DNA of 64,000 nucleotides from positions 16,840 through 80,839 of the forward strand of contig JADLGB010000258.1 of NCBI GenBank assembly GCA_020849535.1, given 5' to 3'. How positions within the stretch are numbered: the first letter of the stretch is position 1; each line of letters starts with the position of its first letter. Source of the stretch: Candidatus Hydrogenedentota bacterium. Its GTDB lineage: Bacteria > Hydrogenedentota > Hydrogenedentia > Hydrogenedentales > SLHB01. Both the position numbers and the translations under genes were made by a program. Shown one piece after another: positions 1 through 8,038 of the stretch. The notes below the pieces were generated by a model that worked only from the letters and a program-made list of their open reading frames with translations, ran no database searches and was not told the origin of the DNA.

Positions 1-186
1 CAAGTTGACCGTGAAGACACACGTCAAGGCCCACGGAAATATCACCAGACCCACGACGGAGTAGACCAACCATGAGTGCTGCCATTCCCACTTCTTCGTG
101 AATTTAAGCGGAACGGCATACACTCCGGCCATCACGCCACCCATAACCGCCAGGGCTAACCCGAGCCTCAGGTTGGAATCGTCCAT
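1..186 (-). CDS. rhaT: RhaT-like sugar:proton symporter, N-terminal part (cut by window edge)
   Basis: Reading leftward from an ATG at 186, 62 codons stay open to the window edge. The peptide starts MDDSNLRLGLALAVMGG and continues through GVYAVPLKFTKKWEW, then a second hydrophobic stretch. This layout (a first membrane helix ending in a xxPxKxxKKWxW motif) is characteristic of the L-rhamnose/H+ symporter RhaT in the drug/metabolite transporter superfamily. The start overlaps the stop of the preceding small gene by 19 nt, so it is probably co-transcribed with it and the sulfatase upstream. A rhamnose importer fits the GH78 alpha-L-rhamnosidase at 53.4-56.7 kb. Only about one sixth of the protein is visible, so substrate is inferred from family resemblance. 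Confidence 0.7.
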   Translation of the reverse strand, partial: MDDSNLRLGLALAVMGGVMAGVYAVPLKFTKKWEWQHSWLVYSVVGLVIFPWALTCVFTVNL

Positions 187-479
187 GCTATTCCTACCTT
201 CACGTCCTCTTGCGCGCCGCGTCTTTCCGCATTCGGTTCGCAGTGCGCATTTCTTACGTACGCCGTGAATACGCCGGTGGTCGGGTGTGGGTCTATCGAC
301 GATGTGGTGAAGACGCTGACCCTTATCCCTGTCGCGTAATGTGTCACCAAGGGGAGTAAGGCGTCGTGGAACATCTCGTGGGAGATAATCAGGCAGTCGC
401 ACGCGGCCGCCCCCGCAGGCAGCAGGCAGAGTGTGAAGATAGCCGTGACAATGCAAAGGCAGATGGCACGATTGTACAA
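168..479 (-). CDS. Small secreted protein resembling a gingipain-type (C25) N-terminal fragment
   Basis: This 103-residue protein starts at a TTG (477-479) preceded at good spacing by a GGGAGGA ribosome binding site, which supports a real start. Residues 1-26 form a signal peptide (MYNRAICLCIVTAIFTLCLL, then PAGAAA). The next segment, DCLIISHEMFHDALLPLV, resembles the first strand and helix of C25/gingipain-type secreted peptidases, where YLIITHxxFxxAxxPLVxW is common. No catalytic His or Cys region follows. It may be a degenerate remnant or a small protein that only keeps this motif. Its stop overlaps the downstream rhaT-like start. No function can be assigned. Confidence 0.5.
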   Translation of the reverse strand: MYNRAICLCIVTAIFTLCLLPAGAAACDCLIISHEMFHDALLPLVTHYATGIRVSVFTTSSIDPHPTTGVFTAYVRNAHCEPNAERRGAQEDVKVGIAWTIPT

Positions 480-551
480 GGAAATCCTCCCGATTGGTGT
501 GCCCGGTACCCCCAGATGCGCCCTCGCTCATTATAGCGCGAAATCGCCGGT

Positions 552-2021
552 CTACAACAACGTATGCTCTACCAGTTTCGCAAAATCTTCGCGAAGGGGA
601 TCGTTGGAACGGGTCATTTCGGCGAGAAGGCGTTGCCGCAAATCGTGGAGCGTGTCGCGGTGGGCCGGATCGTCGATGAGGTTGCTCAAGGCGCTGGGGT
701 CGCTTTCAAAGTCATAGAGTTCTTGGGGTACCCGATTAAGGAAAAGCTTCATGCGCGCGGCCATTTCGGGATTGCTCTTTGCCTCATCCTGCATGCCTTC
801 CCACGCCGGACCCATCATGTAGTTGGCACCGAATTTCAGCCCGCTGCCACCCCAAGGATTCCAGATATATCCGTAGCGCCGGTCCTGCATGCAGCGGATG
901 GAAAGGTTGCCGTTTTCAGGCCGGTTGTAGAGAGTGTAAAGCTGGTCGCGGCCGGGCTGGCTTTCGCCGCGCAGCAGTGACATGAACGATCGGCCATCGA
1001 GATCGGGAAGCGGCTCGAGATCCACCGCCTCGAGGATAGACGGCGCGTAATCTACGCCGCTGACAAAGTGATCGGGCTCGACTTTGCCTGCCTCCGTGAC
1101 GCCGGGCCAGCGCACGAGCCACGGCGTACGCGTGCTCGTGAGGTAACAGTTGGCCTTCGCAAAGGGAAAGGCCATTCCGTTGTCACTCAGGTACATGACG
1201 AGTGTCTTCTCAGCCATCCCCGCCTCGTCCAATGCACGCAGGACGAGTCCCAGCGATTCGTCGCCCCGGTGTACCGAGGTGTAGTAGCAGGCAAGGTCTT
1301 CGCGCACTCCGGGGATGTCGGGGAGAAAGCCGGGGACTTCTATCTCTTCAGGCTTGTACGTGCGGTTCACCGGCAGGTGCTTCTGCCAGCGGTTGATTTC
1401 GTCCTGGCTACCGGCGAAGGGACGGTGCGGGTCCTGCGAATTCGCCATGAGGAAGAACGGTCTGCCCTCCGATTTCGCTCGCGCAAGGAACTTCTGCGTT
1501 TCTTCGTAATAGCGTTGCGGATCGCGGCCGATGCCGAGTTCGCTGGCAGGGACATACGTGTCCCAACAAAACTTCTCCTTCGGTGCGAGGTGAGTCTCTT
1601 TGCCGAAGATGCCATTCAGATAGCCCGCGGCACGTAAACGTTCCTGGAGCGTCGGCACGTCCTCGCGAATGGGATCGAAGGCCGGCGCACCCATGTTGTG
1701 GGGATAGCGGCCGGTCATCATACACTGGCGGGAAGGCTGGCAGATGGCCACCGTCACATGCCCTCTACTGAACCGGTAGCTCTCGCGAGAGAGCTTGTCG
1801 AGATTGGGCGTGATATCCGGCACCTTGGAACCCATGAAACCTAACGAGGTATAGTTCAAGTCATCCAAGGTAATCAGCAGTATGTTCAGTCGTGAATCCG
1901 GGACAGCCGCCACCGGCCTGCGGCGCGACGCGAGCGCGGCCGCGGATAACGCGCCGACGGCGGCGAGGAACGCGCGGCGGTTGATGCGGGCTTTGCATTG
2001 AGACGTCGAGTTCATATGCAT
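552..2021 (-). CDS. Formylglycine-dependent sulfatase, Tat-exported
   Basis: This is a 489-residue type I sulfatase. I chose the ATG at 2021 (MHMNSTSQ...) because AAGGAG precedes it at normal spacing; the open frame continues 13 codons further upstream. A twin-arginine signal (NRRAFLAAVGALSAAALA) starts the protein, so export of the folded enzyme is expected. The metal-binding start ITLDDLNYTSLG and the C-x-P-S-R signature (CQPSRQCMMTGRYP, near residue 94) are present. The Cys would be converted to formylglycine by an FGE-type enzyme. YLSDNGMAFPFAKANCYLTS is the usual downstream metal/substrate segment and resembles N-sulfoglucosamine (heparan) sulfohydrolases. Substrate is inferred. It is the first gene of a leftward unit with the small secreted protein and the RhaT-like symporter. 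Confidence 0.92.
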   Translation of the reverse strand: MHMNSTSQCKARINRRAFLAAVGALSAAALASRRRPVAAVPDSRLNILLITLDDLNYTSLGFMGSKVPDITPNLDKLSRESYRFSRGHVTVAICQPSRQCMMTGRYPHNMGAPAFDPIREDVPTLQERLRAAGYLNGIFGKETHLAPKEKFCWDTYVPASELGIGRDPQRYYEETQKFLARAKSEGRPFFLMANSQDPHRPFAGSQDEINRWQKHLPVNRTYKPEEIEVPGFLPDIPGVREDLACYYTSVHRGDESLGLVLRALDEAGMAEKTLVMYLSDNGMAFPFAKANCYLTSTRTPWLVRWPGVTEAGKVEPDHFVSGVDYAPSILEAVDLEPLPDLDGRSFMSLLRGESQPGRDQLYTLYNRPENGNLSIRCMQDRRYGYIWNPWGGSGLKFGANYMMGPAWEGMQDEAKSNPEMAARMKLFLNRVPQELYDFESDPSALSNLIDDPAHRDTLHDLRQRLLAEMTRSNDPLREDFAKLVEHTLL

Positions 2022-2295
2022 AAGCGCTCTCCTTGGTGGGTACTGCAAGCTAGCACGCATGCCCTCACCAGCGCAAAACGGGCCTTGGCGCTATTGGAAC
2101 ACGGGCACGTTACCCATGCTCGGAAAAGACTGTCACAGTTCTCGGAGTGAGGTCACGAACAGTGCAAAACCTGATGGTAGGGCACAGATTACTTCAGCAC
2201 CACCGGCACAATGACACCCGTCGGAAGCGGATCTCCATGCGAGTATTCTCATCGACAGCCATGGGCGACAATGGCGCCCCTGGGATTTCCGTCAG

Positions 2296-3795
2296 ATGTT
2301 GATCACGTTGCGCAACATCTCGGTGCGGGCGGGCGATCGCATCTGCCTCAGGCACGTTAACTGGACACTTCACCGGGACGAGCAATGGGCAATTGTCGGC
2401 CCGAATGGATCCGGAAAGTCTCAGTTGGCAAAGCTGATCGCCGGGGAATCGGTTCCGGCGAGGGGTGAGATCGAATATCATTTTGGCCTCGAAGATTCGC
2501 AAGGCGTGCCCGAAGACGAGGTCGAGTACGTTTCGCTCGAGAGCCACCGGGCATTGGCCGAATTGGTCAGTGAGTATCACCAGGCCCGGTGGGAGTCATT
2601 TGAGGGAGAGGATTGCCCGACAGTGCGGGCCTTCCTGAACGATAGACCTTGCGCACGCGCCAACTGCCGGACAGAACTGACCGCCCTGATTCGCCGGCTT
2701 GATATGGACGCCCTGCTCGACCGCCGGCTCATTCACCTCTCGAACGGGGAGACGCGCAAGGTCCTGTTGACCAAAGCGCTGGTGGCCAGGCCCCGCTTAC
2801 TCATTGTCGACGACCCCTACGCGGGTCTTGACGTGCACAGTAGGCTTGCGTTGCGGAAGATCCTCGGCGAACTGATGCGTCACGAAGTCGCGCTCCTGCT
2901 CGTATCCAGGACGCTCGATGAATTGCCGGAAGGGGTCACGCACCTCCTCTATCTTGATAAGGGCCGGATTGCCGCGATGGGACCCAAGGAGCGGCTGTTG
3001 AAGGACCGCGCCCTGGCGCGACGCATCACGAGAGGCTCGAGGGCAACCACTACCGGGGTGCGGTTGCGTCTGGATCGTCACCCAGAACCGAAAGAAAAAC
3101 CGGACGTGCTGGTGCGGATCCGCGACGCGAGCGTCGCATACGACGGGGTGAACATCCTCCATGGTATCAACTGGACGATTCGCGCGGGAGAGCATTGGGC
3201 GCTGCTCGGCCCAAATGGCTCGGGCAAGAGCACGCTGTTGAGCTTGATCCTCGCGGACAACCCGCAGGCCTATGCGACTGATATCGAGTTATTTGGTTCC
3301 CCCAAGGGTTCTGGGGAAAGCATCTGGGAGATCAAGGAGCAAATCGGCTGGGTGGCTCCCGAAATGCAGATCTTCTACGACGGCGATTCGACGTGCCTGC
3401 AGGTCGTCTGCTCCGGCTTCTTCGATTCGATTGGACTCTACCAACGTTGTTCCCCGCACCAATACGCGACGGCACGACGCTGGCTTCACGATTTCGGGCT
3501 AGAAAAGGTCACTGATGCGCCATTCCATAGCGTTTCCGAAGGCCAGCAGCGGATGGCATTGATCGCGCGCGCATTGGTGAAGAATCCGCTGATGCTGATT
3601 CTCGACGAACCGTGTGCCGGGTTGGATGAGGCGCATCGCCGGGCGCTCCTCGATTTCGTCAACGCAATCGGCGTGCAGATGAATACGACTATCCTGTTCG
3701 TGACGCACCACGAAGATGAAATCCCCCCATGCATCACGCACGCGCTGCGTCTGCGGAAGGGACGTGTGGCGCGTCGTGGACTGCTGAGGCGCTAG
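2296..3795 (+). CDS. modF: ModF-like double ABC ATPase
   Basis: The 499 residues hold two ABC ATPase domains and no membrane segments. Domain 1 has Walker A GPNGSGKSQL (near residue 35) and the signature LSNGETRK. Domain 2 has GPNGSGKSTLL (near 305), signature VSEGQQRMALIARAL, Walker B LMLILDEP and a closing THHEDEIPPCITHALRL. The LSxGExRK signature in the first half and the E-x-PPCITH ending match E. coli ModF/PhrA, once called a photorepair protein, whose exact role is unsettled. Length is close to E. coli ModF (about 490). No molybdate permease genes are adjacent, so a link to molybdate rests on homology only. No strong Shine-Dalgarno sequence is visible before the ATG. Confidence 0.85.
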   Translation: MLITLRNISVRAGDRICLRHVNWTLHRDEQWAIVGPNGSGKSQLAKLIAGESVPARGEIEYHFGLEDSQGVPEDEVEYVSLESHRALAELVSEYHQARWESFEGEDCPTVRAFLNDRPCARANCRTELTALIRRLDMDALLDRRLIHLSNGETRKVLLTKALVARPRLLIVDDPYAGLDVHSRLALRKILGELMRHEVALLLVSRTLDELPEGVTHLLYLDKGRIAAMGPKERLLKDRALARRITRGSRATTTGVRLRLDRHPEPKEKPDVLVRIRDASVAYDGVNILHGINWTIRAGEHWALLGPNGSGKSTLLSLILADNPQAYATDIELFGSPKGSGESIWEIKEQIGWVAPEMQIFYDGDSTCLQVVCSGFFDSIGLYQRCSPHQYATARRWLHDFGLEKVTDAPFHSVSEGQQRMALIARALVKNPLMLILDEPCAGLDEAHRRALLDFVNAIGVQMNTTILFVTHHEDEIPPCITHALRLRKGRVARRGLLRR

Positions 3796-3942
3796 TCAGC
3801 CGGATCGAAGAGCGGAAGTCGCCGTTCGCGAAGGCCAATCGCCTCTCTTTGCTCTTCTGCCTCATGGGTGTATTCTGTGGCAGCACGTGCCGGCTCACAG
3901 GCCTTGCAGTGCCGAGTTCGAATCGAGGGGAGGCACGCCATC

Positions 3943-5871
3943 ATGGCATTGGGTATTACCGCATTGGTTTTCTGCGCCGCGCTTTCTGCTGAAGAAAATG
4001 CCGCCGCGGGCGCGACACCGTTGGCGCCTGGCGTTTACATGCTGGAAGGCGCAGTGAAGACGGGTGTCCTTGTGCGTGATGGAAGGGCGCTGCTCATCGA
4101 CTGCTGCGAGACCGTGAGCATGGAGCGCCTGCGCGCGCTCGGCGTGGAGCAGGTCGAGATGATCTGCATGACGCAGCACCGCAGGCCGAATGTCATGGGT
4201 GCGTACCGCTTCGTAGAGGAGCAGAGCGCGCAGGCCGTTGTTGCCGAGAAGGATCGCGCGCTCTTCGAGGACGTCGACGCCTACTGGAACGATTGGCACA
4301 ACCGCTGGCACCTGTACCATTTCCAGCCGGGCCCCCAAGTGCTGCCGCGCCGTCTGCCTGTGTCCCGAATCGTCATCGAGGGCGATACCATCAAGTGGCG
4401 CGGCCTGACCCTGCGCGTGATCGAAACGCCGGGGGCAACGGAAGGCGCCATTTCATACGTTGTGGACGTGGAGGGCAAATCGATTGCCTTCATTGGCGAC
4501 GTGATGTGCGGTCCGGGACAGATCTGGGATCTCTACTCGCTGCAGAAGGGTTTCCGGAAAGTCGGCGACTACCACGGCTTCCTCGGAATGCGCGAACCGC
4601 TCATCGAGAGTCTGCATAAGCTCACAGCGGCCGCGCCGGTACTTGCTGTTCCATCACATGGGGCAACCGTTGAGAACTTCACCGATGCGGCGGCGCTACT
4701 GGAAGAGCGGTTGAACGCACTCAACCGGAACTTCGTCTCGATATCGGCGCTCAATCACTATTTCCCCTCGCAGTTTGAGGACATGAAAGACGACCCTGCC
4801 CGGATGCCGCGGGCGGAACAGCTCGATCCGCCTGCGTGGATCCGCCGCGTCGCGTACACCAGTTTCGCCGTGGTCGCGGACTCAGGGGACGCCCTGTTGA
4901 TTGACTGCGGACACGACAGCGTCCTCGCCAAGATCGACGAATGGCAGAAGGCAGGAACCGTCAAGTCGCTCGAAGGCTGCTGGGTCACGCACTACCACGA
5001 CGACCACGTGGATTCCCTGTTCCGTCTCGCGACGCGCTACTGCCCTATCATGACGGACGCGCGCATGGCGGAGGTTCTGGAGTTTCCGCACCGATACTTT
5101 CTGCCGTGCATCGGGCCGACCCCGGTACCCGTGGCGCGTAAGACCGCCGACGGCGAGTCTTGGACCTGGAGAGAGTTCACGCTGACGGCGTTCCATTTCC
5201 CTGGGCAAACGCTCTACCACGGCGGCCTGCTGGTTGAGGGTCATGGCGCAAAAGTCTTCTTCGCGGGCGACTCCGGCGCCCCCACGGGTTTGGACGATTA
5301 CTGCGCGCAGAACCGGACCTTCCTCGGCGCGGGACGCGGCTCGCGGCGCTGCCTCGATATCTGGCGAACAACCAAGCCGGACTATATCTTCAATGAGCAT
5401 CAGGACAAGGCCTTTCATTTCACGGATGCGCAACTCGACCACATGGAGCAAACGCTGGCCGCGCGAGAAGAGATGGTCAAGGCGATGGTGCCTTGGGACG
5501 CCGCGGATTTCGCTCTCGATGAACACTGGGTCCGTACGTATCCCTACGAACAAGACGCCGCCCCCGGCGACTCGGTGACGATACAGGTGCACGTAACGAA
5601 CCACGGCAATGCGCCCCTGCCTGTCACGGTGGAACCCAGGCTGCCGCAGGGGTGGAGTTGGGAACCCAACGCGAGCCGCGCTACCGCGGAAGTGCCCGCA
5701 CGCACGGACGGCTGGGTCACCCCTGGCGCGACACATCCCGACGCCGTGCTGTCGGTGTTGATCCGCATACCGTCGGGCGCGCAATCGGGCCTCTACGTGA
5801 TCCCATTCTCCGTGGACTTCCGGGAGTGGAGGCTGGGTGCCATTAGGCATGCCCTTGTCCGCGTGCGCTGA
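3943..5871 (+). CDS. Secreted protein with two metallo-beta-lactamase domains
   Basis: The 642-residue reading starts at the ATG at 3943, which has a GAGGGGAGG site upstream and opens with a signal peptide (MALGITALVFCAALSA). The longer frame from 3868 has neither. Two metallo-beta-lactamase-fold halves follow. The second (about residues 290-500) has the canonical metal motif THYHDDHVD near 350 and a later FFAGDSG. The first (about 35-270) keeps the fold markers (LLIDCC, ETPGATEGAISYVV, FIGDV) but has TQHRRPNVMG where HxHxDH is expected, so it may not bind metal. The C-terminal 90 residues (VTIQVHVTNHGNAPLPVTVE) form an NEW3-like beta domain. A hydrolase acting outside the cytoplasm is likely; the substrate is unknown. 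A sulfatase lies downstream on the same strand. Confidence 0.8.
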   Translation: MALGITALVFCAALSAEENAAAGATPLAPGVYMLEGAVKTGVLVRDGRALLIDCCETVSMERLRALGVEQVEMICMTQHRRPNVMGAYRFVEEQSAQAVVAEKDRALFEDVDAYWNDWHNRWHLYHFQPGPQVLPRRLPVSRIVIEGDTIKWRGLTLRVIETPGATEGAISYVVDVEGKSIAFIGDVMCGPGQIWDLYSLQKGFRKVGDYHGFLGMREPLIESLHKLTAAAPVLAVPSHGATVENFTDAAALLEERLNALNRNFVSISALNHYFPSQFEDMKDDPARMPRAEQLDPPAWIRRVAYTSFAVVADSGDALLIDCGHDSVLAKIDEWQKAGTVKSLEGCWVTHYHDDHVDSLFRLATRYCPIMTDARMAEVLEFPHRYFLPCIGPTPVPVARKTADGESWTWREFTLTAFHFPGQTLYHGGLLVEGHGAKVFFAGDSGAPTGLDDYCAQNRTFLGAGRGSRRCLDIWRTTKPDYIFNEHQDKAFHFTDAQLDHMEQTLAAREEMVKAMVPWDAADFALDEHWVRTYPYEQDAAPGDSVTIQVHVTNHGNAPLPVTVEPRLPQGWSWEPNASRATAEVPARTDGWVTPGATHPDAVLSVLIRIPSGAQSGLYVIPFSVDFREWRLGAIRHALVRVR

Positions 5872-6019
5872 CATTCCCGTAGAGAATGGTACGTGGTCCG
5901 TTGTGCATTTCAGATCCGAGTAGGTATTCTGCTGTCTCGTTATGTACCTTGTGCCTCAAGAACCATCAGGGGCCAGTTTCGGCAGACAGCGTGCCGATAT
6001 CACCGTGGGGGTAGCAGTC

Positions 6020-7498
6020 GTGGCGCGTCCTGTTTCTCGTCGTGAATTCATGCACCTGAGTGCCGCATCGCTTGCAGCGGCATCTTGCTCCTCTCTCACT
6101 TCCGGGCGAGCGAGTAGTCAGTCAAAAGCCTCAAAACCGAATCTCGTCTTCGTCTTTCCCGATGAATTCCGGCGGCACGCCATCGGCTGCATGGGCGAGG
6201 ATCCTGTCATCACACCCAACCTCGACAGGTTCGCCTCGGAAGGCTTGCTCCTCACCAACGCAATCAGCAATCGCCCGGTGTGCAGCCCGTATCGCGCGTC
6301 CATGCTCACGGGGCGTTACCCATTCTCAACCGGGGTGACCACGAACTGCTGGAGCCACACGGTGCAGTATGGCGTGCATCTGCGCGAGTCGGAGCGCTGC
6401 ATCGGAGATGTGCTGAAGGACCAGGGCTACGCGTGCGGCTACATCGGGAAATGGCACCTTGAAGCGCCGTGCGAGCCCGCGCTCTTCCGGCACGGGGACA
6501 ACAGCGCGTGGGACGAGTTCACGCCGCCTGGCCCGCGCCGGCACGGTTTCGATTTCTGGCACTCGTACGGCTGCCACGACAACCACATGCGGCCGCACTA
6601 CTGGACCGGAGACGCGCCGCGCGACGGGTACGTGGAGGTCGAGGACTGGTCTCCTCGCCATGAGGCGGGCGTGGCCATCGATTTCATCCGCAACAGGGAC
6701 GGCAAACAGCGTCCTTCCAGCCGGCCATTCGCCCTGTTTGTCTCCATGAATCCGCCGCACATGCCCTTTGAGCTGGTTCCTCCAGAGTACCTTGAACGGT
6801 ACGGAGAGAGAACCTCCGAACGACTTCTGACGCGGCCCAACGTGGACTTGGCAACGCAGCAAGGGCAGATTGCCAAACAATGGGCGAAACATTACTTTGC
6901 CGCGGTCACTGGAGTGGACGATCAGTTCGGCCGCATCCTGCAGTGTCTCCGTGAGGAGGGTCTTGACGACGACACCATCGTGGTATTTACCTCGGACCAT
7001 GGCGAGATGATGGGCAGCCAGGGCCGCATGTACAAATCGTGGTGGTACGAGGAATCCATTGGGGTGCCCTTCATCATCCGATGGCCTGGCCACGTGCCGC
7101 AGGGCCGCGATGAGCTCCTCTTCAGCGCTCCCGATATCATGCCCACCCTCCTGGGCTTGATGGGCCTTTCGCGTCAGATCCCTTCCGTGGTGGAAGGAAC
7201 GGACCACTCGCGAGTTCTGCGGGGCCACAGCACGGAGCGGCCGGCCTCGGCACTCTACCTGAATCACGATCCGGACACTCCGCTTGAAGGAGCCCGCGGC
7301 CTCCGAACGCCCCGCCACACCTTTGTGATCGAACGGACGCCCGCTGGCGAGGTCCACCACCTCTACGACAACGAAGCCGACCCGTATCAAGTCCGTGACC
7401 TTGCGGGTACCGACGATTCCCTCGAAAAGTCGCTCACCGCCGAGCTGCTGCGTTGGCTCGAACGAACGAGCGACCCCTGGCCAAAACCCGCCGTATAG
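6020..7498 (+). CDS. Formylglycine-dependent sulfatase, Tat-exported
   Basis: This is a 492-residue type I sulfatase. The GTG at 6020 follows a GGGGG tract at good distance and places a Tat signal (SRREFMHLSAASLAAASC) at the N-terminus. An in-frame ATG at 5942 would add 26 residues and cannot be excluded. The C-S-P-Y-R signature (VCSPYRASMLTGRYP, near residue 88) is the formylglycine site, and FTSDHGEMMGSQGRMYKSWW is the conserved metal/substrate loop. This loop resembles the arylsulfatase/choline-sulfatase/iduronate-sulfatase branch, so it differs in specificity from the sulfatase at 552-2021. A Cys just after the Tat h-region might also allow lipidation. Confidence 0.9.
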   Translation: MARPVSRREFMHLSAASLAAASCSSLTSGRASSQSKASKPNLVFVFPDEFRRHAIGCMGEDPVITPNLDRFASEGLLLTNAISNRPVCSPYRASMLTGRYPFSTGVTTNCWSHTVQYGVHLRESERCIGDVLKDQGYACGYIGKWHLEAPCEPALFRHGDNSAWDEFTPPGPRRHGFDFWHSYGCHDNHMRPHYWTGDAPRDGYVEVEDWSPRHEAGVAIDFIRNRDGKQRPSSRPFALFVSMNPPHMPFELVPPEYLERYGERTSERLLTRPNVDLATQQGQIAKQWAKHYFAAVTGVDDQFGRILQCLREEGLDDDTIVVFTSDHGEMMGSQGRMYKSWWYEESIGVPFIIRWPGHVPQGRDELLFSAPDIMPTLLGLMGLSRQIPSVVEGTDHSRVLRGHSTERPASALYLNHDPDTPLEGARGLRTPRHTFVIERTPAGEVHHLYDNEADPYQVRDLAGTDDSLEKSLTAELLRWLERTSDPWPKPAV

Positions 7499-7798
7499 GA
7501 GGCAAGCAACTGAGGACCGACGAGTAAACCGACGTTATTTTTCCTATCCTCGACGAAGTGTAAAGTCACGTCTCATGTCGCCCTTTGGCCACATCCGCAA
7601 ATGCCAATTCACTGGCAGCCTTGCATCGCTTTCCTGGATTCAGAAGACGCATCTCCCAAGTAGGATTTGAGTATTCTGATGAATGAACATCACACCGCAC
7701 GCGATCCGTGTGTCGAAACTTCGCGCATTCGATAGAGACTGTATAAGGGATCTTCTAACGTATACGTGGCATTTGGGGTGCACAAATATGTTGAGGCA

Positions 7799-7827
7799 TT
7801 GACAGCAAGATGATACGTTGCTAGAAT
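7799..7827 (+). promoter_or_regulatory. Sigma70-type promoter for the giant surface protein
   Basis: TTGACA (7799-7804) and TAGAAT (7822-7827) are separated by exactly 17 bp, a near-consensus pair. It lies in the 540-bp gene-free stretch before the giant gene. Transcription would start near 7834, leaving a leader of about 200 nt before the ATG at 8039. That leader contains an imperfect stem (GACTCCCC near 7855 against GGGGAATC near 7885). About 30 bp upstream, TGGCAT-N5-GTGCA (7767-7782) partly matches a sigma54 -24/-12 element, so a second start is possible. Confidence 0.65.
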
Positions 7828-8038
7828 AGGCTGTTGTATTTCCCTATTAAATTTGACTCCCCGCAAGGCGCCTTTTTCGGGCAGGGGGAATCAGGTTGTA
7901 CGTTCATGAAGGATACCTTTCACGCGGCAAGCTAGGGGGCTCGTGAAAAGAACGTCGGGCGCGTCGCGCAAGCACCTGTCTATCTCCATATCGTTCAGAG
8001 TTGCCGGAGCAGTTCAGTTTCACACGGGGGACGGAGTC

